DNA of 64,000 bases from Bradyrhizobium sp. CCBAU 51627. Its GTDB lineage: Bacteria; Pseudomonadota; Alphaproteobacteria; Rhizobiales; Xanthobacteraceae. A program made the translations under genes and the position numbers. The notes below the pieces were generated by a model, which saw only the letters and a program-made list of their open reading frames with translations, was not told the DNA's origin and did not search any database. The stretch is from contig NZ_LBJG01000092.1 of NCBI RefSeq assembly GCF_028128765.1, positions 124,001-188,000 of the forward strand, in the 5' to 3' direction. This document shows positions 1 through 9,750 of the stretch, in pieces. How positions within the stretch are numbered: position 1 is the stretch's first letter; each line of letters begins with the position of its first letter.

Positions 1-1281
1 GGCGATATCGAAGATCAGATTGCGGGTACCACGATAGCCCACGGATAGTTGGTGTCCCGCGCCGAGTCGATCGAACATCGGAAAACCTGTACGATAGAAC
101 GGCACTTTCAGACGCGCCGCCGCTTGCCTTCCATGCGAATGCGTGATCAGCAGGTCACAACGTTTTCGTTTGGCAAGTCCTTCCAGATCTTCGAGGTCGC
201 CAATGAGAACCTCCTTGGTCCTGATCCGCTCGATCACCTCCGACTGAGTGGTCGTCACGGCGACGGTCACCTGCGCGCCCATATCGTGCAGCATGCCGGA
301 CAAATCGAACAGGAGGTCTGGCTCAGCACCGATCGCGACTTTGCGACCGCCAATATGGAAGTGAGCGTCCAGCATAGCGTCGGCGAGCTGACTGCGTTGC
401 CGTCGATATTTCAAGGGTATCGGGCGGCCGCTGATCTCGCTCAAAAACATCATGAATTCGTCGTTCGGATGGAGACCACACAGCCGCTCGAACACGCGAA
501 AAGGCACGCCGGTCTTCGCCTGCATGACCTCAGCCGCGCGCTTCATCTGCGCTCCGATTGCAATCGTCCACCCTGCGCGCCCCATGCTCGCGATTTCGTC
601 CACGTCAATGCCGCCGATGGTCGTTGACGTAAACTCTTCGGGGATATGCCCGTCGAGGGATCCTGCCAAGTCAGGGAGGAAGGAGGGACACAATCCGAAA
701 TCCTCCAACAAGACACGGAGTTCATCAAGGTCGCCGGGCGTCAGGTGACACCCCGGCAGAACATTCACCTTCGATGGATACCACAGGCCATTGGCGCTGG
801 GCCGGTCCACCAGTACCTCCACCATGCGTGCAACAGCCTTCTCCCAGCCATCCTGGAACGCGCCCTTGAAATCAGGCGTTGATACATACACCAGTGGCAA
901 CTTTGCGAGTTGCGGATGATTGCTCCGGATTAGCTTGAGGTACGCATCGACATCGTCGCCATTGGTCTCGGTGACACCGGTCGAGCAGATCCCGATGATC
1001 TTTGGCTTGGTACGGTTATAAATGTTCAGTATCGCCTGCTCGAGATTCTCATAGCCGCCGAGTACGGTCGCAACCTCGCTCATCGCGGTGGTCTGCAGCG
1101 GTATTGCTTCTTTGAAATGCCGCACAAAGAGCGTGAGCCCGAAGGATGTGCACCCCTGGGAGCCGTGCAGAAGCGGCATCGCCCCGCGCAGCCCCATGAA
1201 GGCGTATGCGGCGCCGATCGGCTGGCTCATCTTCAGCGGGTTGACAGCGCAGGCTTTTGTTGGCGCCGTGACGAGGGCCAT
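1..1281 (-). CDS. nifN: NifN, FeMo-cofactor scaffold subunit (3' end cut by window)
   Basis: NifN pairs with NifE to form the scaffold on which the nitrogenase iron-molybdenum cofactor is finished before transfer to NifDK. Read from the ATG at 1281, 427 codons stay open to the window edge. The N-terminus carries the NifN/NifK-type signature NPLKMSQPIGAAYAF followed by LLHGSQGCTSFGL, and a later CSTGVTETNGDD segment; all are family hallmarks. Rhizobial NifN is only slightly longer, so little is missing at the C-terminus. It starts 9 bases after the nifE stop, so the two are co-transcribed. No frameshift is seen in the visible part. Confidence 0.95.
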   Translation of the reverse strand, partial: MALVTAPTKACAVNPLKMSQPIGAAYAFMGLRGAMPLLHGSQGCTSFGLTLFVRHFKEAIPLQTTAMSEVATVLGGYENLEQAILNIYNRTKPKIIGICSTGVTETNGDDVDAYLKLIRSNHPQLAKLPLVYVSTPDFKGAFQDGWEKAVARMVEVLVDRPSANGLWYPSKVNVLPGCHLTPGDLDELRVLLEDFGLCPSFLPDLAGSLDGHIPEEFTSTTIGGIDVDEIASMGRAGWTIAIGAQMKRAAEVMQAKTGVPFRVFERLCGLHPNDEFMMFLSEISGRPIPLKYRRQRSQLADAMLDAHFHIGGRKVAIGAEPDLLFDLSGMLHDMGAQVTVAVTTTQSEVIERIRTKEVLIGDLEDLEGLAKRKRCDLLITHSHGRQAAARLKVPFYRTGFPMFDRLGAGHQLSVGYRGTRNLIFDIA

Positions 1282-1290
1282 GGCGACTCC

Positions 1291-2937
1291 CTACTCTGCG
1301 GCCTGTCGCATGTCAGACGGCTCGGACACAAACATATCTTCGATGCGTCTTCGACAGCAGCCACCGCCCGCATTGGTATGCTCTCGGACCGCTGCGACGC
1401 TCCTCAAGCCGTGCACGTAAATTGCATCCTCAATCGTGCCCAGATCAACGCTCTTACACACGCAGATCTTCCTCGCGCGCCGCGCGGTTTCGGCGAGCGC
1501 CGGATCGCAGGCGATTGCGGCCATCGGCGATTGCATCTGCTCCCTCTCCTTGGCCAATGCCTCCCATGGCGCTGGTCGACGTAGCTGCTCCCACATCGGA
1601 CTGGAGAGTGACTTATCGATCTCCTCCACCAGCTTAACCGTTCCGACATAGCCCATATAGGCGTGGCAACGCTCCTGGTTGATATCAAGCCACGGCACCG
1701 CCGCCTTCAGCGCGACAAACTGCGACTTGCCGCCTGATAGCATGATGTCCGCTTTTGCGTCCTTCAACATCTTGTACATTTCGCGCGCGGTCATGTCCTC
1801 GATCATGTGGGCATCCTGCCCCATGAGCTCCTTGATGCGCTCCTTGTCTTCCCTGGTCGATTTCTTCACGCTAGTTCCGACTAACTCCAGCCCGGCTTCC
1901 TGGAGTGCCGCAACGACCGACCATGACTTGACGCCGCCCGTCATCAACAAGGCCTTTTTGCCTTCGAATCGCGGCTTGTACGGCTCGATGGCAGCCCACG
2001 CCCGCGCTTCCTCGCGCGCGATCACCGCTTCGGTGCGCCCGAGCAGATCTGTCGGGGCGCCGCGTTCAACCAATAAGCGGGCGAGCTGGCGTAGCGATTC
2101 GCTTGAATCCTGAATACCGTAGAACGACCCCTCGAAGAATGGGATCCCGTAACGTTGCTCCATCTTGCGTGCCACGTTGACCATGGACTTTGAGCACACC
2201 AACATCGCCGCCCTCGCGCGATGAGATGAAGCGACTTCGCGATATTTACCATCGCCGGAGATGCAGCAGAGAATTCGCACTCCGAGCTCGTCTAGCAATG
2301 GCTTCACTTGCCAGAGCTCTCCCGAAAGGTTGTATTCTCCGATCAGATTGATGTCGTACGGCGTGGTGTAGTCCGGTTCTCGCGTCCCGATCACATAGTC
2401 GAGCAAGGCCTCACCGGCGAGTTTGTTACCGAGGTTCTTCGAACCGACGAAACCCGGAGAATTGATCGGGATCACCGGCTTTGAGAATCTTTGAGATGCT
2501 GCCTTGCAGACTGCGTTGATGTCATCGCCGATCATCGCCGGGATGCAGGTTTGATAGACGAAGATGGCGGGCGGATCGTACTTCTCGATGATCTCCTTGA
2601 TCGCTTTGCAGAGCCGCTTCTCGCCTCCGAAAACAATATCGGTTTCGCTCAAATCGGTTGTGAATGCGGTGCGCCACAGATCCGAGCCGGACGACGCCGC
2701 GCCGCGATTGTCCCAGGAATTACCCTCGCACGCGATCGGACCATGTACCAAGTGAGCGACATCTGTGAACGGCTGCAGCGCAACCTTCGCGCCATCGAAA
2801 GCACAGCCGCCGGCAGCGCTACCCGGCTGCAACTGTCTGGTGCAGCCCTTCCTGCGCTCAGCCTCCGACTTACTGGCATTCTTGGCGCAGCCCGGCTCGT
2901 CGAAGATATTCTGCACCGTGGCCGCTAGTGAACTCAT
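1291..2937 (-). CDS. nifE: NifE, FeMo-cofactor scaffold subunit with C-terminal BFD-like domain
   Basis: Partner of NifN in FeMo-cofactor assembly. 548 residues from the ATG at 2937, which has a GAGGAAAC ribosome site just upstream; the frame stays open further 5' but that part runs into the end of nifK. Cofactor and cluster cysteines are visible as GGCAFDG (C45), GPIACEG (C70) and YQTC (C131). The protein extends past the usual NifE fold into a segment with CVC at 492-494 and CC at 527-528, resembling a bacterioferritin-associated-ferredoxin [2Fe-2S] domain. Such tails are known on rhizobial NifE. The gap after nifK is 74 bases, consistent with one nifDKEN operon. Confidence 0.96.
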   Translation of the reverse strand: MSSLAATVQNIFDEPGCAKNASKSEAERRKGCTRQLQPGSAAGGCAFDGAKVALQPFTDVAHLVHGPIACEGNSWDNRGAASSGSDLWRTAFTTDLSETDIVFGGEKRLCKAIKEIIEKYDPPAIFVYQTCIPAMIGDDINAVCKAASQRFSKPVIPINSPGFVGSKNLGNKLAGEALLDYVIGTREPDYTTPYDINLIGEYNLSGELWQVKPLLDELGVRILCCISGDGKYREVASSHRARAAMLVCSKSMVNVARKMEQRYGIPFFEGSFYGIQDSSESLRQLARLLVERGAPTDLLGRTEAVIAREEARAWAAIEPYKPRFEGKKALLMTGGVKSWSVVAALQEAGLELVGTSVKKSTREDKERIKELMGQDAHMIEDMTAREMYKMLKDAKADIMLSGGKSQFVALKAAVPWLDINQERCHAYMGYVGTVKLVEEIDKSLSSPMWEQLRRPAPWEALAKEREQMQSPMAAIACDPALAETARRARKICVCKSVDLGTIEDAIYVHGLRSVAAVREHTNAGGGCCRRRIEDMFVSEPSDMRQAAE

Positions 2938-3011
2938 CCTGTTTCCTCTCAGGGCAAATAAATGCTCGTGCCATCGTCCTGTGCTTGGGCGATGGCACCT
3001 GTAGTCGCTCA

Positions 3012-4568
3012 TCAACGAATGATGTCGAAGCTGTAGTCCGTCTTGCCAAGAACGTTGGTCTTCTTGTCGATCTCGTCGAAGATCTTGTCCAGGATCTTCA
3101 CCAGTACATTTAGACCGCCCTGATAGCCCCATACGGGGGAGCGGTGATGGTGATGCCGATCAAAGATCGGAAAGCCGATGCGGATCAGTGGCGTTCCGGT
3201 ATCACGCTCCAGGTACTTCCCGTAGGTGTTTCCAATCAGAAAATCGACCGGCTCGGTGAACAAGAGCGAGCGCATGTGCCAGAGGTCTCGACCCGGATAG
3301 ACTTGGCAGCCCTGCCCAAATGGCGAGCTTGCAAGCAGCGCCTGCATTTTTTCTTCCCACGCTTTGTTGCCGTTGGTGGAAAGCACATGAATCGGTTCGG
3401 CGCCGAGTTCGAGCAGAAACGCAGCCAATCCATAGCAAAGATCCGGGTCGCCATAGATCGCGAACTTCTTGCCGTGAACATGAGCGCTGGAGTCGGCGAT
3501 GGCATCAACCAGGCGACCACGTTCTCGCGCGAGTTGCTCGGGAATCTCCTTGCCGCTGATGCGTGACAGCGCGACGATCAAGTCATCGGTTGCGGATAAG
3601 CCCACCGGATAGTTGAAGGATACAACGTCCTGGCCGTGCTCCGCCACGAATGCCAGCGTTTTTTCCGTGCACCACTGCTGCATGGAAATAGTCGCCTTGG
3701 CGTGAATCGCGTTCGCCGCATCCTCCAGCGTCGTACCACCCTCATACATCCGGAATTCGCCGTCTGTCGGAGTGTCGAACACTTCAGAATTATCGGCGAG
3801 AACCGTGTGCTGGATGCCCATCAATTCCAAGATGCGCTTGGTCTCGCGAAGGTTGCCGACGGTATAGCCATCGAATCCACCAATGATGTTGATCGATCCA
3901 TTCGGTTTGCGCTCCAGTTTCGGCGCTGTTCCGGCCTTGCCGTCCCAAAAATGCTCCAGAATGCCCTTGAGCGCATTGTCATAACCGGTGACGTGGCTGC
4001 CAACGAACGCCGGCGTGTGGGCGAACGGCACGTCGAAGTCCGCCGGAACCGAGCCTTTTTCTTTTGACGTCTTGATGAAGGCGTTGAGGTCATCGCCGAT
4101 CACTTCGGCCATGCAGGTAGTGGAAACCGCAATCATCTTCGGTTTGTACATGTTGTAGCTGTTCGCGAGACCGTCGGTCATGTTGTTCAGACCGCCGAAT
4201 ACGGCAGCGTCTTCCGTCATTGATGAAGAGACACAGGAGCTAGGCTCCTTGAAGTGCCGCGATAGATGACTGCGGTAATAGGCCACACAGCCTTGCGAGC
4301 CGTGGACGAAGGGCAAGGTGCGCTCAAAGCCAACAGAGGCGAATACGGCGCCAAGCGGCTGGCAAGCCTTGGCCGGATTTACCGCTAGCGCCTCCCGCGC
4401 AAAGTTCTTTTCGCGATATTCGGCGGTTTTCGTCCATTCCTTGATACGTTCGACCTCGGCAGGATCGCGAGGATTCTCGAATAACTTCTTCTTGGCCAGC
4501 ATCTGCTGGTATTCTGGATCGCGGAACAGTTCGACATGATCGAGCACTTGCTCGGCACTCTGCGCCAT
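3012..4568 (-). CDS. nifK: NifK, nitrogenase MoFe protein beta subunit
   Basis: Beta subunit of the MoFe protein, which with NifD reduces N2 to ammonia and co-ligates the P-cluster. 518 residues, the expected rhizobial length. P-cluster cysteines are C69 (KACQPLG), C94 (HGSQGCVAY) and C152 ([12 protein letters not shown]). The C-terminus ends DYSFDIIR, typical of NifK. The ATG at 4568 lies 66 bases after the nifD stop, consistent with translation from the nifD transcript. No anomalies. Confidence 0.98.
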   Translation of the reverse strand: MAQSAEQVLDHVELFRDPEYQQMLAKKKLFENPRDPAEVERIKEWTKTAEYREKNFAREALAVNPAKACQPLGAVFASVGFERTLPFVHGSQGCVAYYRSHLSRHFKEPSSCVSSSMTEDAAVFGGLNNMTDGLANSYNMYKPKMIAVSTTCMAEVIGDDLNAFIKTSKEKGSVPADFDVPFAHTPAFVGSHVTGYDNALKGILEHFWDGKAGTAPKLERKPNGSINIIGGFDGYTVGNLRETKRILELMGIQHTVLADNSEVFDTPTDGEFRMYEGGTTLEDAANAIHAKATISMQQWCTEKTLAFVAEHGQDVVSFNYPVGLSATDDLIVALSRISGKEIPEQLARERGRLVDAIADSSAHVHGKKFAIYGDPDLCYGLAAFLLELGAEPIHVLSTNGNKAWEEKMQALLASSPFGQGCQVYPGRDLWHMRSLLFTEPVDFLIGNTYGKYLERDTGTPLIRIGFPIFDRHHHHRSPVWGYQGGLNVLVKILDKIFDEIDKKTNVLGKTDYSFDIIR

Positions 4569-4634
4569 TGGTGAAATCCTTCACTATCGAGATTTGTATC
4601 GCCCCGGCTTTCCCAGAGAGCGAGATGAATTGCT

Positions 4635-6137
4635 TTATTCTGCAGCCTGGAGCTTGGCGCTCGAAGCTTCCTTCCAGGGGGCCTTCGTTTTCTTCCAAAC
4701 CGGCGAGTTGACGGCCATGTCCATGTCGCGCGCAAAGATCGCAAAGCCGTCATAGCCGTGATATGGACCCGAATAGTCCCACGAATGCATCTGCCGGAAC
4801 GGCACACCCATCTTTTGGAAAACGTACTTTTCCTTGATGCCCGAGCCGACAAGGTCAGGCTTGAGCTTTTCGACGAAGCGCTCGAACTCATAGCCATTGA
4901 CGTCATCATAGATGAGCGTGCTGTCCTTCACGTAGTGCTGAGCTGTGCGCTGATAGTCGTCGTTGTGACCGAACTCGTACCCGGTGCCAATTACTTCCAT
5001 CCCTAGGTCCTCATATGCGCCAATAACATGACGCGGACGGAGCCCGCCGACGTACAGCATCACCGTCTTGCCCTTCAGGCGCGGGCGATATTTTGCGATC
5101 ACGGCATCCACTAGCGGCTGATACTTCTCGATCACTCGCTCGGCGCCTTCCTTGATCTTGTCGTCGAAATAACCTGCAATCCTGCGTAGCGACTCCGCGA
5201 TCTTTGAAGGTCCGAAGAAGTTGTACTCGCACCAAGGGATACCGAACTTCTCTTCCATGTGGCGTGAGATATAGTTCATTGAACGATAGCAATGCAGAAT
5301 ATTGAGCTTTGCCTTCGGCGTTGCTTCGAGCTCGGCCAGTGAACCGTCGCCGGACCACTGCGCGATCACGCGAAGGCCCATCTCCTCCAGCAGAATTCGT
5401 GATGACCAGGCATCGCCGCCGATATTGTAGTCTCCGATGATCGCAACATCGTACGGCGTCGGCTCGAACTTTGGTTTGCCGTCGCCCTCGAGGTGGCCGA
5501 AAATCCAATCGCGCACCGCATCGTTAGCGATGTGATGGCCTAGTGACTGCGACACGCCCCGGAAGCCCTCACAACGGACCGGCACGATGGTCTTGCCGCC
5601 ATATTCCTTGGATTTCGCTCTTGACACGGCCTCAATATCGTCGCCGATCAACCCTATCGGGCATTCCGATTGGATCGTGATGCCGTTGTTAAGTGGAAAC
5701 AGCTCTTGGATTTCATCAAGGATTTTGTCCAGTTTTTTGTCTCCGCCGAATACGATATCCTTTTCCTGGAAGTCGGAGGTGAACTGCAGAGTCACGAAGC
5801 TATCGATGCCGGTCGTGCCGACGTAATAGTTGCGTCGCGAGCCCCACGAATACTGACCGCAGCCGACCGGGCCATGGCTGATATGAACCATGTCCTTGAT
5901 CGGTCCCCAGACCACTCCCTTTGACCCTGCATAGGCGCAGCCTCTGATCGTCATCACGCCAGGTATGGATTTGATGTTGGACTTCACCCCGCAGTCTGAC
6001 TTGCCGGCTTGGTGAACGTTGAGGTGCTTGGCACGCCGTTTCGCGGTTTTTTCCGGATAGACCTTAAGCACCTCCTCGATCAGCTCTTTGTTGCGAGCCC
6101 TGGTTTCTGCGATGCTCTGGGTCGTGGCGAGACTCAT
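4635..6137 (-). CDS. nifD: NifD, nitrogenase MoFe protein alpha subunit
   Basis: Alpha subunit holding the FeMo-cofactor. The ATG at 6137 gives 500 residues, the usual Bradyrhizobium length; the frame is open upstream but that stretch overlaps the promoter. P-cluster cysteines are C67 (RGCAYAG), C93 (GPVGCGQYS) and C159 ([11 protein letters not shown]). Cofactor ligands are C283 ([10 protein letters not shown]) and H451 ([16 protein letters not shown]). First gene of nifDKEN, with a sigma-54 promoter and two NifA sites upstream. nifH is not adjacent in this window, as is usual in Bradyrhizobium, where nifH lies apart from nifDK. Confidence 0.98.
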   Translation of the reverse strand: MSLATTQSIAETRARNKELIEEVLKVYPEKTAKRRAKHLNVHQAGKSDCGVKSNIKSIPGVMTIRGCAYAGSKGVVWGPIKDMVHISHGPVGCGQYSWGSRRNYYVGTTGIDSFVTLQFTSDFQEKDIVFGGDKKLDKILDEIQELFPLNNGITIQSECPIGLIGDDIEAVSRAKSKEYGGKTIVPVRCEGFRGVSQSLGHHIANDAVRDWIFGHLEGDGKPKFEPTPYDVAIIGDYNIGGDAWSSRILLEEMGLRVIAQWSGDGSLAELEATPKAKLNILHCYRSMNYISRHMEEKFGIPWCEYNFFGPSKIAESLRRIAGYFDDKIKEGAERVIEKYQPLVDAVIAKYRPRLKGKTVMLYVGGLRPRHVIGAYEDLGMEVIGTGYEFGHNDDYQRTAQHYVKDSTLIYDDVNGYEFERFVEKLKPDLVGSGIKEKYVFQKMGVPFRQMHSWDYSGPYHGYDGFAIFARDMDMAVNSPVWKKTKAPWKEASSAKLQAAE

Positions 6138-6190
6138 CTGATGTCCTTCAAAGGTTAGCTGTTGCGAGGGCGGCTTCTTGACCCAAGTTT

Positions 6191-6206
6191 TGCAACCAGC
6201 ATGCCA
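6191..6206 (-). promoter_or_regulatory. Sigma-54 (-24/-12) promoter of nifDKEN
   Basis: On the minus strand this reads TGGCATGCTGGTTGCA: the GG and GC elements are exactly 10 bases apart, as RpoN requires. It lies 54 bases upstream of the nifD ATG. The match to the TGGCAC-N5-TTGCA consensus is near perfect, and it is paired with NifA sites upstream. Confidence 0.93.
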
Positions 6207-6275
6207 GCGTCTCGTCAGCACAAAAAACCGAACAATCAAAGTTGCTTAGCGCGCCTCGTGCGGCAAAAGGGGTGT

Positions 6276-6291
6276 TGTTGCGAATCCGACA
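6276..6291. promoter_or_regulatory. NifA upstream activator sequence, proximal
   Basis: Exact TGT-N10-ACA: TGTTGCGAATCCGACA. It lies about 70 bases upstream of the -24 element of the nifD promoter, within the usual working distance for NifA. Confidence 0.88.
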
Positions 6292-6325
6292 TCGCGCTTT
6301 GCGCAGAGAACTCTTGGTTTGGGCC

Positions 6326-6341
6326 TGTTCGAAATGGAACA
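6326..6341. promoter_or_regulatory. NifA upstream activator sequence, distal
   Basis: Second exact TGT-N10-ACA: TGTTCGAAATGGAACA, itself nearly palindromic (TTCGAAATGGAA). Its centre is 50 bases from that of the proximal site, roughly five helical turns, so both sites would face the same side of the DNA. Confidence 0.88.
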
Positions 6342-6464
6342 AGGCGGGCTGTGCGTGAAATTCCCTGCGCAGCTCTCGAGCGTATCCGGCACCGCAGTAT
6401 TCTGGGATCGAAGGCGGAAGGCGGGTGCAAGGCGGGCTGACCGACACAGGCTCGCGGCAACTGG

Positions 6465-6890
6465 GGCGTTCGATCCCCCGCGTCCTCCCGAGGCCGCTCT
6501 GGATCGAGAGCTAAAACCGGCGAGCTCGGCTGATTCACATTGCCCGATGCCGAATAGGGAGATGAAGTCAGCATTTCCATCAACTCGGCAGTGTCGAGGC
6601 TTTCAGCTGCCGACTGGAGTGCTCAATCCACCGCTTTCTCGCGAAGCTCCGTTGGATCGACAGCCAGAACTGGCGTGGTGAGCTGATTAACACTCCCCGG
6701 TGGCGAATAGGGCGACGAAATCAGCATCTCCATCAAGCCCGGGGTGTCGACGCTTTCAGTTGGCAATTGGCCGTTCGCTCCGCTTCCTCCCAAAGCTCCG
6801 CCAAGCGAAACTCGGCAGCAAGGGAGCGGGTTGATCATCCGCCGCTCGCCAAAGCTCCTCTGGGAACGCAGCCAAGACTGGCGACTGGGG
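6465..6890 (-). repeat. Decayed 153-bp (51-codon) tandem repeats upstream of nifD
   Basis: Two near-full units (6465-6617 and 6618-6770) line up with an exact 153-base period. Partial, more diverged units lie on both sides (about 6430-6464 and 6771-6890). Read on the minus strand, both full units encode the same peptide motif: LMEMLISSPYSPPGSVNQ then PVLAVDPTELREKAVD in one, LMEMLTSSPYSASGNVNQ then PVLALDPERPRE in the other. An in-frame TGA at 6621-6623 separates the units, and the outer units are frame-broken. This looks like the remnant of a protein-coding gene built from 51-residue repeats. I do not recognise the family. Confidence 0.75.
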
Positions 6891-7521
6891 CGCCAGGCCC
6901 TCACCCCGGTGAGAGCCGCCCGCCCCCGATGCGGCCTCTTAATCACGGATCATTCTCAATCCGCTGAAAAGGCTTCTGTCCCCTGGAACCCTCCTCTGAG
7001 CCTCAATCTGTGCTTCGCGATCTAGCTTTGCAATTGCCTGGCCGTCACCCTTGAGCTGTTCAGAAAACCGGCGAAGCTGCAACGAGATGACGACCTGCAG
7101 CCAACTGAGGGGGCTGCGAGAACGGGTATAAACCTGCCGCGCGGGCTGTTGTAGCCAGCCGCCTTCTACATAGCGACTCCGCAGAGCCGTCGAGTAGCCA
7201 TGCTTAGTGAGCCAGCAAGCATCGACCAGCGTGGAAGAACTAATACGCCTAACAGACAAATATAACCTGACGACAGCGAGCCGAGCGCGGGTTCGCGGGG
7301 AGAACCTCAATAAGTTCGCGTTTGCCTTCTTTAAGGATGTGGCGGAAATCTACGATTGCTTCTCAATCCTCGAACCGACCGATCATCGAAGCGGCGGCAA
7401 TCCGAGCGGATTGCGCAAGCCCGCAAACTCGGACCAGCGACTGAGTAAAACAGGAGATGGATCGAAAAGGCGGCGGCTGTCGAGTATCTCCATAAATTCG
7501 TGCGGGAGCTCCTCTCATCGG
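6891..7521. other. Intergenic, no gene recognised
   Basis: About 630 bases between the repeat relic and the ferredoxin gene. Open frames exist on both strands (for example 6939-7310 minus), but their translations show no recognisable motif and no good ribosome site. Confidence 0.5.
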
Positions 7522-7725
7522 CTACCCCACCTTTGCCGGCACGCATGTATCCGGCACCGGGCAAACGACGGCGCATTGCGGCGCGTCAAAATGGCCCTCA
7601 CATTGGGTGCACTGGGACGCATTGATAACATATATGTCGTTCTTCAGGCTGATCGCGGCATTGGGACACTCGAACTCACACGCACCGCAGACGGTGCATT
7701 GGGATGCGATTATCTTGTAGGCCAT
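7522..7725 (-). CDS. 2[4Fe-4S] ferredoxin, FdxN-like
   Basis: Small electron carrier of 67 residues. The first cluster motif is C10-X2-C13-X2-C16-X3-C20-P ([12 protein letters not shown]). The second is C39-X2-C42-X8-C51-X3-C55-P, where the eight-residue spacer is characteristic of nif-associated ferredoxins of the FdxN/FrxA kind. The chosen start [10 protein letters not shown] at 7725 gives the family length; the upstream extension is compositionally unlike a protein. It probably donates electrons for nitrogenase or cofactor assembly, inferred from its position upstream of nifD in the same orientation. A weak sigma-54-like sequence lies upstream (7768-7783). Confidence 0.88.
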   Translation of the reverse strand: MAYKIIASQCTVCGACEFECPNAAISLKNDIYVINASQCTQCEGHFDAPQCAVVCPVPDTCVPAKVG

Positions 7726-7767
7726 CACTGCGATTCCATGAGCAAAAGTGCGGGACAGTTTCTTGCT

Positions 7768-7783
7768 ATCAAGTCTTGTGCCA
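7768..7783 (-). promoter_or_regulatory. Possible weak sigma-54 promoter of the ferredoxin gene
   Basis: The minus strand reads TGGCACAAGACTTGAT. The -24 half is perfect and the spacing is right, but the -12 GC is GA. A near-match to a NifA site (TGT-N10-ACG) lies at 7846-7861. Suggestive only. Confidence 0.35.
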
Positions 7784-8190
7784 GACAGTTTGAGCTTGGT
7801 TCGTCTGCAGTATTTTCCATAACGCAAATCGCCGCCTCGACACGATGTCGCAAATCCTACGAGGGGCCTGACAGCAGCTTGATCTCGATGCTGTGGCGTG
7901 CGCATAGCGGAGTCACCGCCGGTCCGCGCCTCACGGCCAGTCGGAAAGCTCGCGGCGATCGCTCCAGATGAAGTCGCTCCGGAAATGCGCGTCCTCCTGG
8001 GATCCGCGGGACGCATTCTCAATTGCCTTGGATTATCCAGCAACACCGGCATTCATAGGCGCTGTATGGGTGAAAGTACATTGTCTTCCCATCGTGTGGA
8101 CGACTGAAGCCAGGCGTTCGTCTGGTGATCCTCCGCTTCGCCCTGAGCGAGAAATAGATGCCGGCGGCGCTCAGCAGATCGATGGAGCCG
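7784..8190. other. Intergenic, no gene recognised
   Basis: About 400 bases between the ferredoxin promoter region and the ald terminator. Apart from the imperfect NifA-like site at 7846-7861 I see nothing that reads as a gene. Confidence 0.5.
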
Positions 8191-8217
8191 AAAAAAAAGC
8201 CACCCCGAAGGGTGGCC
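8191..8217 (-). terminator. Rho-independent terminator of ald
   Basis: On the minus strand GGCCACCC-TTCG-GGGTGGC is followed by a run of eight T. It is a stable seven-pair stem with a UUCG-type loop, 38 bases after the ald stop. Confidence 0.93.
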
Positions 8218-8254
8218 TAAGTCAGGGAGGAAACGCCCATGAGGGCCTCTGGGA

Positions 8255-9367
8255 TCAGGCCGCAGCCTGTTCGATCGGTGAGAAGGGCAGCCCGAGGCTC
8301 TCGGCCACCGCTTTGTAGGTTAGCCGGCCCCGATGGACGTTGAGGCCTGCGCGCAGATGTGGATTTTCGAGTACGGCGGAAAAACCGTTGTTGGCCAGAG
8401 CCAAACCAAACGGCAGGGTCGCGTTATTCAGTGCCTGGCTCGAGGTCAGCGGTACGGCACCGGGCATATTGGCTACGCAATAATGAATGACTCCATCCAC
8501 TTCGTAAGTTGGATCAGCGTGAGTGGTTGGGTGCGATGTCTCAAAGCACCCGCCCTGATCGATAGCGACGTCCACGAGTACCGCCCTCTTGCGCATCGAG
8601 CTCAGCATGCTCCGGCGGACCAACTTCGGGGCGCTCGCACCTGGGACGAGCACCGCACCGATCACCACGTCCGCCGCAAATACCTCTTCCTCCACCGACT
8701 CGATGGTCGAAAACCTGGTGCGAACGCGTCCTTCGAATAGCTCGTCCAGCTCACGCAGCCGGATTATCGAACGATCGATGATGGTCACTTCTGCGCCCAG
8801 ACCGACCGCCATGCGCGCCGCGTGCGTACCGACGACGCCACCTCCAATCACGACGATTCGGGCAGGCTGAACCCCGGGCACCCCACCGATCAGCAGCCCT
8901 CGCCCGCCTGTACTCCGCTTTAGGGCGCTACCCGCCGCTTCGATCGCAAGCCGACCCGCGACCTCGCTCATCGGCGCCAGCAGTGGAAGACCACCATGCG
9001 CATCAGTTACGGTCTCATAGGCGATCGCGGTGCATCCAGATTTCAAGAGGCCGGTAGCCTGATCCGGGTCCGGGGCCAGATGCAAATAGGTGAATAGGAT
9101 GTGATCCTCGCGCAGCTGGGACCATTCGGCCGGCTGAGGCTCCTTAACCTTTACGATCATCTCGCTCGATGCGAATACCTCAGCCGCCGAAGTTAGAATC
9201 GTTGCGCCAGCATTGCGATAATCGTCATCGGTTGCACCAATGCCAGCGCCGGCATCAGTCTCGATCATCACGCGGTGGCCCGCTGCCACGTATTCTCGGG
9301 CAGCTCCAGGGGTAAGGCCGACGCGATATTCGTGCGCCTTGATTTCCTTCGGTACTCCGACCTTCAT
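8255..9367 (-). CDS. ald: Alanine dehydrogenase
   Basis: Catalyses NAD-dependent interconversion of L-alanine and pyruvate plus ammonia in the cytoplasm. 370 residues, the full family length. It begins MKVGVPKEIKAHEYRVGLTP, with the conserved KEIK and the substrate-binding Arg. The dinucleotide fold shows as VVIGGGVVGTHAARMAVGLGA, and the end region has HYCVANMPGAVPLTSSQALNNA. In bacteroids, alanine made by Ald is one form of exported nitrogen. It is monocistronic, with a strong terminator; no Lrp-type regulator is found next to it. Confidence 0.96.
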   Translation of the reverse strand: MKVGVPKEIKAHEYRVGLTPGAAREYVAAGHRVMIETDAGAGIGATDDDYRNAGATILTSAAEVFASSEMIVKVKEPQPAEWSQLREDHILFTYLHLAPDPDQATGLLKSGCTAIAYETVTDAHGGLPLLAPMSEVAGRLAIEAAGSALKRSTGGRGLLIGGVPGVQPARIVVIGGGVVGTHAARMAVGLGAEVTIIDRSIIRLRELDELFEGRVRTRFSTIESVEEEVFAADVVIGAVLVPGASAPKLVRRSMLSSMRKRAVLVDVAIDQGGCFETSHPTTHADPTYEVDGVIHYCVANMPGAVPLTSSQALNNATLPFGLALANNGFSAVLENPHLRAGLNVHRGRLTYKAVAESLGLPFSPIEQAAA

Positions 9368-9750
9368 TTGAAACTCCCAGCCTGATCCGCCCTTCTTATC
9401 GGAAGCGTGCAGCGATATCGCGACGCAGCCGACAAAATGGCGCAGGAATTCAGCGATATTTTGCAGGCTTCGCAGGATTTCAAACCCACGGGGTGCCGGG
9501 CAGATCGTGCGATCCTATTCGTTGAGCCTAACCGCCGAAAACTGCGCGATAGCGATGAATCGTTCCGAATTGCGGTCTCGCCCCGCAGAAAAGCTAACAA
9601 CCGACTCCAGCCTCGCCGAACTTCTCAAGCAGCAAAGATGGCAAGTTGCCAACTAGGCAGGATTGCCTACCAAGTGATGCGCTTGTGGAGCCGATGGCTA
9701 ATCACCATTGATAGTAAATGGCCGCCAAAAAAGGACGTTGCGCAGCCTGT
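9368..9750. other. Intergenic, no gene recognised
   Basis: About 380 bases between the ald start and the hypE stop. It should contain the ald promoter, but I see no clear sigma-70, sigma-54 or FixK element and no convincing coding frame. Confidence 0.5.

Noticed and set aside
7207-7971. 254-codon plus-strand frame
   Set aside because: Lies antisense to the whole ferredoxin gene, whose eight cluster cysteines are unmistakable.
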